A DNA stretch of 29,856 nucleotides from Perkinsus marinus ATCC 50983 (Eukaryota > Perkinsozoa > Perkinsida > Perkinsidae): the NCBI RefSeq assembly GCF_000006405.1, contig NW_003214508.1, positions 296,447-326,302 on the forward strand, read 5' to 3'. How positions within the stretch are numbered: the stretch's first letter is position 1; every line of letters starts with the position of its first letter. A program made the position numbers and the translations under genes. The notes beneath the pieces are model-generated. The model was given only the letters and a program-made list of their open reading frames with translations, did not search any database and had not been told where the DNA came from. Below are positions 1 to 9,951 of the stretch, in pieces.

Positions 1-2
1 AG

Positions 3-1401
3 GCCTGCGATGAGTTGGGCTTCAAACTGAAGCAATTACAAGGGTATTCTGCTCCTGCGCCGATGGCTTGTGTGAAACTATGCGCAGATACAAATCAACT
101 GATGAACTTTACGCAGCCTTGCCCGGCTGCATTGGATGTATTGTTCGATCGGATAAGGTGAATACTGACTTCTTTGACCATGCATCGGTGAGCCCACTGC
201 AGTCTCGTACATCGAGTACGTGGTGCCAATTTAGGACCTACAAGTGGTCGTCAGAGCGGGCGCTGGCTACGATAATATTGACTTGAATGAAGCTACCAAG
301 AGAGGTCTTAGACATCATGGACATTTGTAAGGATATCTCATCGGCTAGGTATCTGTGTTATGAACACCCCGGGCCAGAATGCTCACGCTGTCGCCGAGCT
401 TGTCTTTGGCCTTCTACTCTATCACGCGAGGCGACGCTTCAGTGGATCCTCCGGGTTCGAGCTGAAGTAAGATGAGGTGTTGGTGTGAGAGGCTCCGTTA
501 TTGTATCGTCAGAGGAAGAACCATTGGTTTGTATGGGTGTGGACGTATCGCGGTGAATGTTGCAGAGATTGCTCGGGGATTCCACATGACGTAGGTCTGT
601 CGATGCCTTTGACTTGATACTCATGCTCCTGTGGCAGCTGTTATGGCTATTCTCGCTCTGGGTGCTGCAAGGATGAGCAGTGCACTATGCTCAGCTCGCC
701 AGTCGAGCTTTTCCAGCGCTGTGATATTATAAGTCTTCATATGCCCTCAAACGCACAGTCTAAGGCAAGTTGAATCGAAGCCAATATTCCTACTGCGCTC
801 CCATTTCCAAGTATCGTCGCTATGTACTCATTTATCGATATCTTAGGGCTGTATTGATCGAGAGAAACTCTCAGCTTTGAAGGAGGGCGCGATTCTGGTA
901 AATACGGCTAGACAGGAGGTGAGCAGTGGAACGATGCATTCTCATTCCCATATCGATCGTGCTGACTACGGTGGAAATTATGGTATGATTTAGTCGCTTA
1001 AGTCAATCGTGTTATTCAGAAGAGGGCCACAGAGACAGAATCACTTCGCTGTAGCTAATACTTTGACAGCAGCGTCATGATGTTAGGTTATAGACGAAGA
1101 CGCTCTTCTTGATGTTCTAACGGCTAGACCAGATCTTACGTATATCGCCGACATCAAGCCGTCTAACTTGGATCAGATCCAGGGGGCCCTTGGCGAAACA
1201 CGATTCACCCAACAAGTAATTCCCTTGGTGGGATAGTAGGCTTGATGTGACCATCATTCCTTCTAGGTTGTCGTGACGCCTGTAAAGATGGGCGCTCAAA
1301 CTCTCGAAGCCAATATCAACGCTGCTGTCGCCGGTGTCCAAGAAATAGCACGTTTATTATTTGAGGGAGACACTACTTACCAAGTCAACAAGACATTTTG
1401 A
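3..1401 (+). CDS. D-3-phosphoglycerate dehydrogenase, short form with Lys in place of catalytic His (5' partial)
   Basis: Exons 3-43, 88-187, 235-304, 349-466, 513-590, 638-764, 847-918, 1087-1215 and 1267-1401 join in phase to about 289 residues; the N-terminus lies outside the window. The enzyme would oxidise 3-phosphoglycerate with NAD in the cytosol, the first step of serine synthesis. Seen: RAGAGYDNID, the NAD-fold part VMNTPGQN..AVAELVFGLL, the loop LYGCGRIA, NTARQE carrying the catalytic Arg, and TPVKMGAQT near the end. In most 2-hydroxyacid dehydrogenases the last motif has His; here it is Lys. The protein stops soon afterwards, so there is no ACT regulatory domain. This matches the class called type IIIK, described from Entamoeba, and suggests no serine feedback through an ACT domain. 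The intron at 765-846 starts with GC rather than GT. Family very sure; first exon boundary less so. Confidence 0.94.
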
Positions 1402-1760
1402 GCACCTTCAGAATGTATCTATTCATAGTCTTCTCTGTTACTTGTGATACCATAGTCAATCATGATACCTTGCTCTACTGTGCTCGGCAGTGTAATGGAG
1501 ATCTGTTGCTGATTTTGTTGCATTCTTCGCCAAGCATCGCTACAGGAGCGCTGCGTTACCGAAATCTCGCTTTGAGTTCCTAATCAATCCGGATTGATTA
1601 TCAATCCAACAGTCGTCTACGGATGTTGGTTAGGACAAAGTCGGCTGTGTGAGTAGAGAACATCCTCACTTCGACGTACCATAAATTCAATATATTCAAC
1701 TGCTCAATTCGGAAGTACATCAGTTCCTCCGAAAGGTAGCAATTGATATTAATTCCTGAG
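1402..1760. other. Gap between the PGDH stop and the next assignable exon
   Basis: Holds the 3' flank of the dehydrogenase gene. A plus-strand frame at about 1502-1585 reads like protein (V-A-D-F-V-A-F-F, then K-S-R-F) and could be an upstream exon of the next gene, joining at 1761 through a GAG acceptor. No start codon could be tied to it, so it is not called. Confidence 0.3.
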
Positions 1761-2681
1761 TAATATCATACGCTATGTCGCTCGCACTGGCTGCTTACAT
1801 TTTGAAGCGTTTCTGCGCGCATGTAACCGTTTCATCACAGAAGCGAAGAATGCTCTCCATCGAGCATCAGTGAATGAGTATTTGCAGGTGGTATCATTAA
1901 CTGGCTTAGTTCCGGTTTTATATTTTTGTGCCCATCCCATGTTCAGCAAATTGACGTCCTTCATTTCTGCATCACTCCGGTCTCTGGTATTGTCAGAACG
2001 AGAGGCTGTTGAAGGCCATGTCCAAGCGGTTCGGCCTTCTAAGCGACCTCATGGAGTAGTGGTGTACACGCATAGATGCGACTTTATGATTTGGCTCAAC
2101 GATAGGCTCGTGGAGATCGTCCTTCAACGAAGAAGGCCAGACGAGAGTCGCAGGTGAGTTATAGGGGATCAAAGAAGACCCAAGTTGTACATCATTCTCC
2201 GAGTGCAGTCCTAACTGAAAGTGAGCTGAGTGGTCGTCGTAGAAGTATGATGGACTGCCCTTTTTTCGTTTCCAGTTCCCGTGTCGCCACCGATGCAGCA
2301 CATGTCGGACTCGCAGCGAAGAGCGTATCGGGCAGGCGAACTTGTCGTTAAGGAGGAGCTCGAAGACGACATTAAAATCTCCTCCCCTAAACCAAGGAGA
2401 CGTCTTTCGTCATCGAGCCGCCATAGGTCGAGCTCTCACGGTAAGCTACGTGTATATGCTTCGGCATCATGTTCGTATGCCTCGATGATTTCTGTGAAGC
2501 TTGGAGCTTTGCTCTGTTCTCAGGAAGCCACGTCCAGGCTCTCCACCGAGCGCAAGAGGGCGGATTTACCAGAAGTGGCCGGAGAGTTAACCGTCCGAAG
2601 TTCTTCTCTCCTGGTGGAGAAATGGTCCCTAGTGACACTAACAAATATGTTATTCTCCTTTCCGACTCGGAGAGTGACTAA
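1761..2681 (+). CDS. Unrecognised, probably nuclear protein (5' end unresolved)
   Basis: Proposed exons 1761-1887, 1997-2055, 2116-2153, 2276-2440 and 2524-2681 keep one frame. The first half is helix-like (RACNRFITEAKNALH, then NERLLKAMSKRFGLL). The second half is charged and low-complexity, with a Ser/Arg stretch (RRRLSSSSRHRSSSHG), the basic motif RSGRRVNRPKF and the acidic end SDSESD. Such tails are common in nuclear proteins, but this is only an inference from composition. The last two introns have good GT-AG signals (donor GTAAGC at 2441; acceptors at 2275 and 2523). The 2056-2115 intron would end in GGAG and is the weakest join. No ATG was found upstream in frame, so the 5' end is missing. 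I do not recognise the family. Confidence 0.48.
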
Positions 2682-3378
2682 ACTATAATGGACTCGAGGC
2701 ATACTCAGAGTTGCTGAATTTGCATGAGAGAGCTGATAATTATTTTGCAAGGCCCATGATCTATAATTGGGAATTTTTCCTGTCCATTCTACTTGTGTAT
2801 GAGTGGGGAAAACGTGTCGGAAAAAGTGCGACGGTGCAGCCATTATCGTATTACTACCGCGCCTGGCTGAGTCCAGTCCACACAGGGTGAACAAAAAGTT
2901 ATCACCATAGACTCGTAACTTCATGGATAAGAGGTGCTTCAAAATATAATAAGATGTAGACTCGTCACCATTGAGCATACTTAAGGACGCCCCCTTCCCT
3001 CCCCTGCCAGCTCCGTCAAGCCTTTCATTGGTACGACCACTACCCCGTGACACTTTTCCCAATTTTTAGGAAGGTAATATATTTAACGCGTTTCATCTCT
3101 TTCAACAATTTCTGCTATCATCAGCAGCATGCTAGGCTCATTACACGCGTTTGGCGCATGGATACGGAAAACATACCGCACTTGACACGATACTTTAGCT
3201 CGGAAAAATGGTATATCGTGTGTCACACGTTTCTACGGACTGACGACTGGCCATTCCTGAAGATGAGTCGCAAGTTCTCAGCTCTCATGGAACCCTTAGT
3301 TCCATAAACGGGCATAATTGATATCTTCAGCGTTCAATCCCCGAACATGTTCTCAGGCGCTGATGAAAGGAAGACAGT
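2682..3378. other. About 700 bases without a convincing gene
   Basis: Three-prime flank of the preceding gene and 5' flank of the next. A plus frame at about 3158-3307 starts with ATG and gives 49 residues, but no splice site or motif supports it. A minus-strand frame across 2520-3062 is mostly antisense to the preceding gene. Confidence 0.4.
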
Positions 3379-3763
3379 ATGAATGATACTCGGAGGCCCA
3401 CAGCTAGAAGATTCCTCTACAAATCTTGTCAGCTATGCCTTGTCAATGTACGTGATATCTCGTCTTCTACAGTTGCACTATCCGAATACTCATACTGATT
3501 CTACTGATGCCTTGCAGGCTGTTGTTGTTGGTGCATGGGGATTCCCGTCATCATCACAGAGCGAGAATGGGCGCCCACGCTGTGATTGTTGTGGAGCTTT
3601 TGTCACGGGCCCTACTCCAATCGATTTCAATACTGTTACCTTCTGTGAGTTGACAACGCAACAGTTGCTATCTATTCAAGAAAGCTCGTATCGCATAGAC
3701 GACAGGAGCCGAGTCCACCATCGCTATGACTACTGTATCGATACGCTACTGGCATCACAATAA
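3379..3763 (+). CDS. Small protein resembling a C3HC (NIPA/Rsm1-type) zinc finger
   Basis: Exons 3379-3447 and 3518-3763 give 104 residues from an ATG preceded by in-frame stops. The intron 3448-3517 has a strong donor (GTACGT) and a TTGCAG acceptor. Seen: an aromatic-glycine stretch GAWGF, a Cys pair CDCCGAF, then DFNTVTFCEL and, near the end, HHRYDYC. The order W, CxxC, DFN, Cys-x-Leu, HxxxC resembles the first zinc finger of ZC3HC1/NIPA proteins, which act at the nuclear basket or in ubiquitination. This is a motif-level match only. The usual W after the last Cys and the second half of the family are missing. An 18-nt GT..AG segment at 3691-3708 is in frame and could be spliced without changing the frame. 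It may be a partial or degenerate member. Confidence 0.4.
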
Positions 3764-4805
3764 ACACTAGTAATGTTTCCAGCTCCGAGAAAAATAATGA
3801 GTCCGAAATCGGGCTGTCGGATGATCCAAAACATGCAGTAGGACTACTACTACCAAACGATAGACGGGAACGACTAGAGTACACGACGATTGAACTGTAG
3901 GTTGAGGGAACGAATAGACACTCAGTCGATTGAATAGATTCATAGTTCGGCTGCTGAAAGACACCGACGAGGGCAACAGCCATCATCATCTTAATGAGCA
4001 ACGATAGTGAGTGAGACGACAGTTCAATGCTAGAGACAAGGGGAAAATACAGGTAGATACCTCTACCTCCTGACAGCGCAAACAACTGTCGACAATGATC
4101 GAGCTATCCTCAGACAGGCCGCTGGGGTTGGTCAAGAGCCCCTCAAATTGATGACCGGAATCACTTCATCAACCCAGCATACTGGAGAGTATAACGGAGC
4201 CCAATAGAATCATCGAATAGGATAACGAAGTCACTATGCATCATGGGAGACAGTGTCCACATAGAAGGCAGGGGAGTTAGAAAATAAACAGGTTAAATAG
4301 ACAGTCGCCGGTGCTAAGAGGACCGAGCGTTATATATGAGGATAGTATAGGTGTAATAGTTGTATTATGAGTAGCAGGAGAATCCTAGGTGTACAGAGAG
4401 AGATAGCTGCTCATATTATTCTATCTTTCCGCCAAAAAAGAAAATGATCTACACACAAATAGTAGAAATATGTAACACAAGCAAACCACATCACCATCAT
4501 CCGTCATAATCATCGCTACCCTGCTTCCACCAAAGCGGGGAGCAAATACTACAGCAACACGGGTCTAATAATAATGGTGACGGGTCTAAAATTATTTTGA
4601 ACCAAAAGCTGGATACGACTACGAATAGAAGTCAACTCGAGTGCAGAGTCCTGCCACTGGAGAGTAGGACCATAACTGTCGTGGGCTTGATAGTAGTAGC
4701 TAGTAGTCGCAGCAGCGATCAGAAGAGAAGAAGATTCTAATTTGGGAGCCTGTTGCTACTACTGAGTGAAAACGAATGCACTGTATTTGTATTCTATGTA
4801 ACAAG
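3764..4805. other. Convergent intergenic region, about 1 kb
   Basis: Lies between a plus-strand gene and a minus-strand gene that point at each other, so it holds both 3' flanks. Short plus frames occur (for example around 3800-3897) but cannot be joined in phase to the upstream gene. The nonamer CGGGTCTAA is repeated at about 4560 and 4580, and CAT-rich runs occur near 4490-4515. Confidence 0.4.
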
Positions 4806-5776
4806 CTACCGCTTGAGTGTAAGAGCGTTAGCACTCCGATATCGGAGATGATGGTGACAACCAACTAGAATGGACCACGCTCGGGTGACTCGGAAGAAGC
4901 AACAGGAACCACAGCAGTCTGCTGCCAACCTGAAGCAATGCACCATAACAACCACAGAGACGACTGTGTACTCACCAGCACATTCAGTCGAGATGGGGCA
5001 ATTGGATTCGCCGGCAACAGGAAAGAACTGTTGATTGGATGTATGACAAGGTTGCCCTTGGATTCCCTGAACCAACAAAATGTATATCGTCGATTATACT
5101 GAGGCCAAAGATACTACGTCATTGTTGCTGGGGCTTGTCCCCTTTAGGGAGCTGTTATTGCTGTTCATGTACTTATCAAATAACATGGAGGTCCTCGCAT
5201 ACAGCTGCTGACCCGTCGAGTGCAGCTTCTCCGTCATTATAGGAGCCCATCTGAACGATATCATATCACGATAAAAATACACCCTCCAATGCAGACTCAC
5301 GCTCGGCACTCATGTAAATGAGCCTCAACGTCCTTTAGACAGGCGGAGACCTCCTCATACGCCGCACTAGCCTACAGAGAGCAGCACTGTGAGCAGCAAG
5401 AATCATCTATGGCTTACTGGAGGTAAGGCACTCAAAAAATGGTGAAGTATACTCCTCATATTATCTGAAATCGATCATAGGTTCTCTACAGTCACCTAGT
5501 GGTCGTACCAACAAAAGTGAGGTGGTTGTCCATGGCGAGGACATCTCCTCCTGTGAGCAGGCCGATATCACGAGCCGTCTGCAGGCTGCTGCTGGATGCT
5601 TGCTCGCCACTGCCAGGCCTAGTAGTTGCGGAAGCTTTTTCTTGTGGTGCTGGCGGTGGGGGCGTAGCAGGAGCACATGAACTGATCAACAAAAAGGATC
5701 TAAACCAGAACCAGACTTTCAATTTTCGTCTTATTCCCAAGATTTCGTTTAGATCGGGCCATGAGACCACTATCAT
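4806..5776 (-). CDS. Unrecognised helical protein with Pro/Ser-rich N-terminus
   Basis: Minus-strand exons, from the 5' end: 5509-5776, 5418-5464, 5301-5371, 5118-5250, 4976-5066 and 4806-4864; all five junctions agree in phase with ordinary GT-AG introns. The protein has a Pro/Ala/Ser-rich segment (PATPPPPAPQEK), then a helical core including VDNMRSILHHFLSALPP, AYEEVSACLKDVEAHL and TEKLHSTGQQLYARTSMLF. The tail is Cys/His-bearing and low in order. The core could be a coiled coil. The start is uncertain: the ATG at 5776 gives an N-terminus rich in Trp/Phe, and a different short first exon nearby is possible. The gene follows the MYB-like gene in the same direction after 127 nt. I do not recognise the family. 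Confidence 0.6.
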
Positions 5777-5903
5777 ATCTGGATGCTGGGTAGCGCATGT
5801 CCCATAATTCCATCACAGAAAGTCAGTCATCATTTCAATGATGCGCACAGCCGAATATTTGCCATACATTCAACACGAATGAATCCCTGACATTCATCCA
5901 CTA

Positions 5904-7810
5904 CTACATGGCACTAGCTGCAGCTGCAATAGCAGAAAGGTCGAGGCCTTGGACGAACGGCTGGGCCTGCTAACAGACGACTGATGATGACCAACAAGGG
6001 CCCCTACTCCTTCTTACCGCCGTGCCATGAGCATTCACGTCTGACACTCCTCGTTTGGATGTAAGGTTCGCTGCTACTGCGGCCAAGGCAGCCAACTCTA
6101 GGTTACTGGGACACACCTGCACATGAAACGCTCTCGCAACAGCAGTTGTATACAAGACTACTACCGCTCCCGATGCGGCGGGCCTCATCGTAGCCTGAGC
6201 TGTAGCGGGAACCTGTGTCAGACAGATCACCTCACAATCCACCAAGCTGGCCCCGTACCGCTTCACCAGCACTCTCATGTGGACATGTGCTCACCGTAGC
6301 TCCCGCTGGTCGCGGATTCCATGCCGAGTTTTCATCAACCCTTTCTGAAGATCCTAATACAGTGAAAATGACGGGCTATCTGATAGATCTACCCAACCTG
6401 TGTGCTTTGATAGGTTCTGTGTCCCTTGGGCTACAGTCAGTGACCGAAGAAGCTCTTCTATTGCAAGTTGCTCCTTTGCTTGATTAGCGCTGTTATTATT
6501 GCCTAACAACCATGAGTATGAATTCACGGTCAACTACTAGCCACTAACTACTCTCCTGTTGTTGTACCAATCCTTGTGATTGCGACAGTCTCGACTGAAC
6601 CACTCGACCTGGGTCCTGAAACGGACAGACATAATGCCAGACCCGTCACATACTGTCTATACCTGTTGGTCCTGCAGACGGCGGTCTAAATCCTGGAAGT
6701 ACTTCTGAGCATGAGACCTCACTTGCTTGTTGGTTCGAGTAGGTATGTTGCTCGTAATCTATGACCAACACTCCTGCACTACGAGGACCAACCCTCCTAC
6801 AATAGTCCAATCACGGCCGTGGTCCCTGAGGCCCTCCAAGAAGACCAAATGCTCTTCGGCTGAACAGCAGACTAGTCAGAAAAGTTTCGACAGACCCGTA
6901 CACCCACACTTACAACTCCAACGCCCATGCTTGCAGGGCTTAGGTAGCGGCTGCGTGGTCCTGGACAGATACGGGTTACCAAGTATACCACTACCACTAC
7001 CGCCACACTGAGGAAGAACATGATGACGCGCGGGTGGAGTAGATAGTACCCCTGTAGGATTGAGGAGCTGTAATGCACCTAGCGTGGGGTGGGTTATGTC
7101 AGTATCTACGGTGAGTATGGACAACCACGACGCAGCTTGGGTAGTAGTACAGTCCGCAGTAAGGAGTGGTAGAGTTGATGTGGCAGAGGATGACAGGGGT
7201 TCTGAGATACACACAAGTTCTCCACATAATGATAGCAGGATGGGTACACGGTCACCTGTGGTGATGTCGGATTGGTCATTATTGCACTGCTGCGCCAAAG
7301 AGAGGCCTCTCAACGGTAGACGCCGACGCTCCACCAACCTCTTCACCACAACAATATCCTCCTTGATGCATTGCAAGTACCTATCACATGAATCGGATGA
7401 GAATCCTCCGCTGTGCGCCAAGATATTCTTCCAATATCTTTGCGCATCCAAGGTAACGGCAGTTGAGAGAAACAGTAAGATTCCCACCATGCGGATAGCG
7501 GCTTCTTCGACGATTTCGTCACATCCCCGACTTGAGCTGGTGAATGTGAGCTGCTGTAAGCTGTAAGGAGCTGGAGGGTAGTCCCGGGGCCTTCGGGGAG
7601 GGCTCTCACTGGGCTAGAGGCCGAAGTCGTCTGCTCACTGCTAAGCCGGGGTCGCTTAAACGCCAAGCCTTCGCCCTCATATGAAGGTTGAACAGCGGGT
7701 TGCTGGGATGTGTATAGCGGAAAACATTCCGATAGCGACGATGACGACGATGAAGAATATGACGATGTCGGTTGTTGTTGTTGTTGGGTAGTGCTAAATG
7801 TTGTTAACAT
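5904..7810 (-). CDS. MYB-like transcription factor, SHAQKYF class
   Basis: Exons from the 5' end: 7610-7810, 6917-7553, 6801-6859, 6663-6758, 6552-6615, 6398-6502, 6259-6353, 6018-6212 and 5904-5969, about 505 residues. The N-terminus has a five-Gln run, a Ser run and a possible nuclear signal (FKRPRL). A single MYB/SANT repeat covers residues about 277-322: GRWT, EEHLVFLEGL, GRDW, then TRTNKQVRSHAQKYF. The SHAQKYF motif defines plant- and protist-type one-repeat MYB DNA-binding proteins, so it should bind DNA in the nucleus. The C-terminus ends in an Ala-rich stretch. The domain is split by two introns, and its motif becomes continuous only after splicing, which supports the model. Exons after 6502 rest on phase alone and could be arranged differently (an alternative uses 6350-6300 in another frame). 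It diverges from the gene starting at 7943, 132 bp away. Confidence 0.85.
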
Positions 7811-7942
7811 AGAGCCGTATTGGTGAAAAAAATCAGTGCCACCTTAGAGGAACTTCTGTCGAATTCGTCCCCACCCTCGCGGCAACTCGACACGCCAAAC
7901 ACTAGAGCTATTCATCTCATAGAAAAGGCCCATGCATGTCGC
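7811..7942. promoter_or_regulatory. Short bidirectional promoter region
   Basis: Separates the start of the MYB-like gene (minus) from the proposed start of the next gene (plus), so both promoters must share about 130 bp. A plus frame stays open upstream of the ATG at 7943 but contains no ATG of its own. No TATA box was evident. Confidence 0.4.
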
Positions 7943-8920
7943 ATGCTCATCACTCGTGTCCTCTCCTTCCTTGCACCCCCAACACTGCCGTCTCCTTCAT
8001 CAATCCCCTCGTAACCTCCAGGGGTACTATCTTCAAAATGATGCATTTTCCATCGCACCATCTGAACACATTTCGGGCCTGACGCCAGCCCATTGCCACG
8101 TCCTCCAGTGTCACCGGATGTCGAGGTAGAACCTTCTCCTTCACACCATGCTCTATGCATCTCCTCACATGCACTGCAGCATACCGGCAAGTGCCCCTCT
8201 TATCATTCTCGCATACATCGTCGTCTTCCGAGGCCCCACACCTTCCTGCCTCACCGGCCCTGCATTCTGCGCCGACGGACCGATACAACTCGAAGCCACC
8301 GTATCTGCTCAGATAAGCCAACTACTGTCCTCGGCACTCCGCATGAACGACCTGCACTCAGCATTGGTTGCCTCTTCTGTACTCTTCTCGCATAAAGTCT
8401 GGTACCCCTTCAAAACCCCAAACAACGTGGTGGCTGATGACCGCACAAACGTCACTAAGCTTTGGAGCTTTGGTGATCTTTCTCGCGAACAACCCAGGTT
8501 CGATCCCCGCGAGCTGCAATTCTCTGTTAAAAATCTATACTGTCCAATATACCATTATCCATTCCATCAGTGAGACCCAGTTGCTCCCCACCGCCCCGTC
8601 CCCCAGCGACCTACTTTAGTATCCTCAGGATCAACAGACACCAGACTCAACGCCAGCACGCATATGGCAAAAGCTGATGCACATGAGCATTGATCTGAGA
8701 ACAGTGAGTGCAATCCTATATACGAGCCTTCGACTTACCCTAGCAGCTACCACACTTCCCAGTATGTACACATTCCTCATGCAATTATAACGACATCTCC
8801 GTCCAACGGAATGGTCCTACATGTGTACACTCCGCATTGGTCTGTCGAGATAGCCTCCAACAATTCCATCTATCGCTAGTTGAAGAGCTGCCGCCCGAAG
8901 TGACAGACAAGCCGCAATAG
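7943..8920 (+). CDS. Unrecognised protein, five exons
   Basis: Exons 7943-8010, 8089-8186, 8233-8396, 8629-8703 and 8744-8920 give about 193 residues. The start is hydrophobic and basic (MLITRVLSFLAPP), followed by a Pro-rich acidic linker and then a helical section (SAQISQLLSSALRMNDLHSA). The C-terminal exon carries LVCRDSLQQFHLSLVEELPP. The last two exons are well supported: acceptor ATCCTCAG at 8628, donor GTGAGT at 8704. The 8187-8232 intron would start with GCAAGT and end in CCGAG; the alternative is continuous translation through a hydrophobic stretch. The start could be a targeting peptide, which is inference. The 8397-8628 intron is unusually long and contains a tRNA-like box B (see that entry). 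No family recognised. Confidence 0.5.
8485..8514 (+). other. tRNA box B-like element inside an intron
   Basis: The sequence AGGTTCGATCCCC matches the internal promoter box B and T-loop of tRNAs. It is enclosed by a 6-bp inverted repeat (CTCGCG..CGCGAG). The T-stem does not pair, and no box A or acceptor stem precedes it, so this is a tRNA-like relic and not a tRNA gene. The same 13-mer occurs on the minus strand near 25815. Confidence 0.5.
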
Positions 8921-9309
8921 ACACTGTTCCCAAGCCGAGAGCACTGAAAACAACACGACATCTGCAAAGACCCACGACCATCCCATAACCATTGGTTAGT
9001 AGTGTATCACTACTACCTCGCCATAACGTCATCCCTTTTTGGAACCTCATCGATCCTGCATCAGCGACTTCATTCACTCGGCCGCCGACCTTCTCCCGCT
9101 ATCCTCCATCACAACAACCTCAGCGTGATCCAATGGTAATCTCCCCCTCACTAAGCCTGTACTACCCTCTCAACATTCCCGTGCCTTGATCGGAGCCACC
9201 ACATTCGCTTCGTCAGATATCCGACATACGGTTATCATACAAATGTATAATAGCTGAGTAGGGGGCAGATGAAAGACCTTCCTTATCATCATCATAAAAT
9301 AAGCTGAGC
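8921..9309. other. Gap with only weak coding signals
   Basis: Two overlapping plus frames at about 8950-9189 read plausibly (one has IPFWNLIDPASATSF), but neither can be joined in phase to the gene ending at 8920. They might be an extra 3' exon or an alternative end of that gene. Nothing else stands out. Confidence 0.3.
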
Positions 9310-9587
9310 AGTGCTTATATCTTGCCTACTTGTTGCCTCTTGCGTTTCCTCAACGACCTCCTCCGGACCGTACTAATCATGCGTTGTTCCTGATAACTTC
9401 CTAGCCGAAGGGATATCTTGGCAGGACCAGCTGAGCCATCACTCTCCAATCTATGCTCAATTGAGGCGGACGTCTTGCGAGACCTCCCCGTGATGGCTCG
9501 GCTGCGTGGCTCCGATTGACGGCCTGTGTTGGGCAGTAGGAGGAGGGGTTGTTGGATATCGGAGCGATATCGCTCTCAGAGGCTGCT
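9310..9587 (-). CDS. Open frame encoding a basic protein end (possible 3' exon)
   Basis: A minus-strand frame of about 90 codons without an ATG near its beginning runs to a TAA at about 9312. It is rich in Arg/Ser, with SRAITGRSRKTSAS, and ends in a strongly basic cluster (RRRSLRKRKRQQ) that resembles a nuclear localisation signal. No upstream exon was found. It may be the last exon of an unseen gene or chance. Confidence 0.25.
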
Positions 9588-9669
9588 CTCCTTCACACTG
9601 GAATTCGATGCTGCAAATTATCGAGTAAAATTTGGCATCCGCGCGGGCTGAGTCGCATTCGGAACTACG

Positions 9670-9951
9670 TTGGTTCGATTCGTCTATGCCTGGCGGATGC
9701 TATGGGCCAGCCATGGCTCCCATAAGACTCTGTATATCATAAAGACTGACCCCATGGAACTGCAACCCCAACTTGTCTCTGCTCACGTCACTGAGATTAA
9801 GTGGGAGAACACACATATGGCATCATCTACATATGTTGGTGATGGTATGGAAATGATGGGGGAGCTTTGGGCAATTCTCATTGATTCCTGTATCCCGAAT
9901 TCGTACGTGAACTTGTACAGCTCAGCTGAGGATAGCCAACATACACTCTAA
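9670..9951 (+). CDS. Unrecognised open reading frame
   Basis: The frame is open from 9670; the first ATG is at 9697 and a better-looking one is at 9754. The part after 9754 (MELQPQLVSAHVTEIKWEN..) has protein-like composition and ends at TAA 9951 with no intron. It has no recognisable motif, signal peptide or membrane segment and no neighbour that explains it. Low confidence; it could be an orphan gene, an exon or chance. Confidence 0.3.
   Translation: MVRFVYAWRMLWASHGSHKTLYIIKTDPMELQPQLVSAHVTEIKWENTHMASSTYVGDGMEMMGELWAILIDSCIPNSYVNLYSSAEDSQHTL

Noticed and set aside
2520-3062. A 180-codon minus-strand frame
   Set aside because: It overlaps well-supported plus-strand exons antisense, has no motif and shows no splice support.
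7950-8321. A 123-codon minus-strand frame
   Set aside because: The downstream plus-strand exons (8629-8920) are clearly coding with good splice sites, so this is most likely a shadow.
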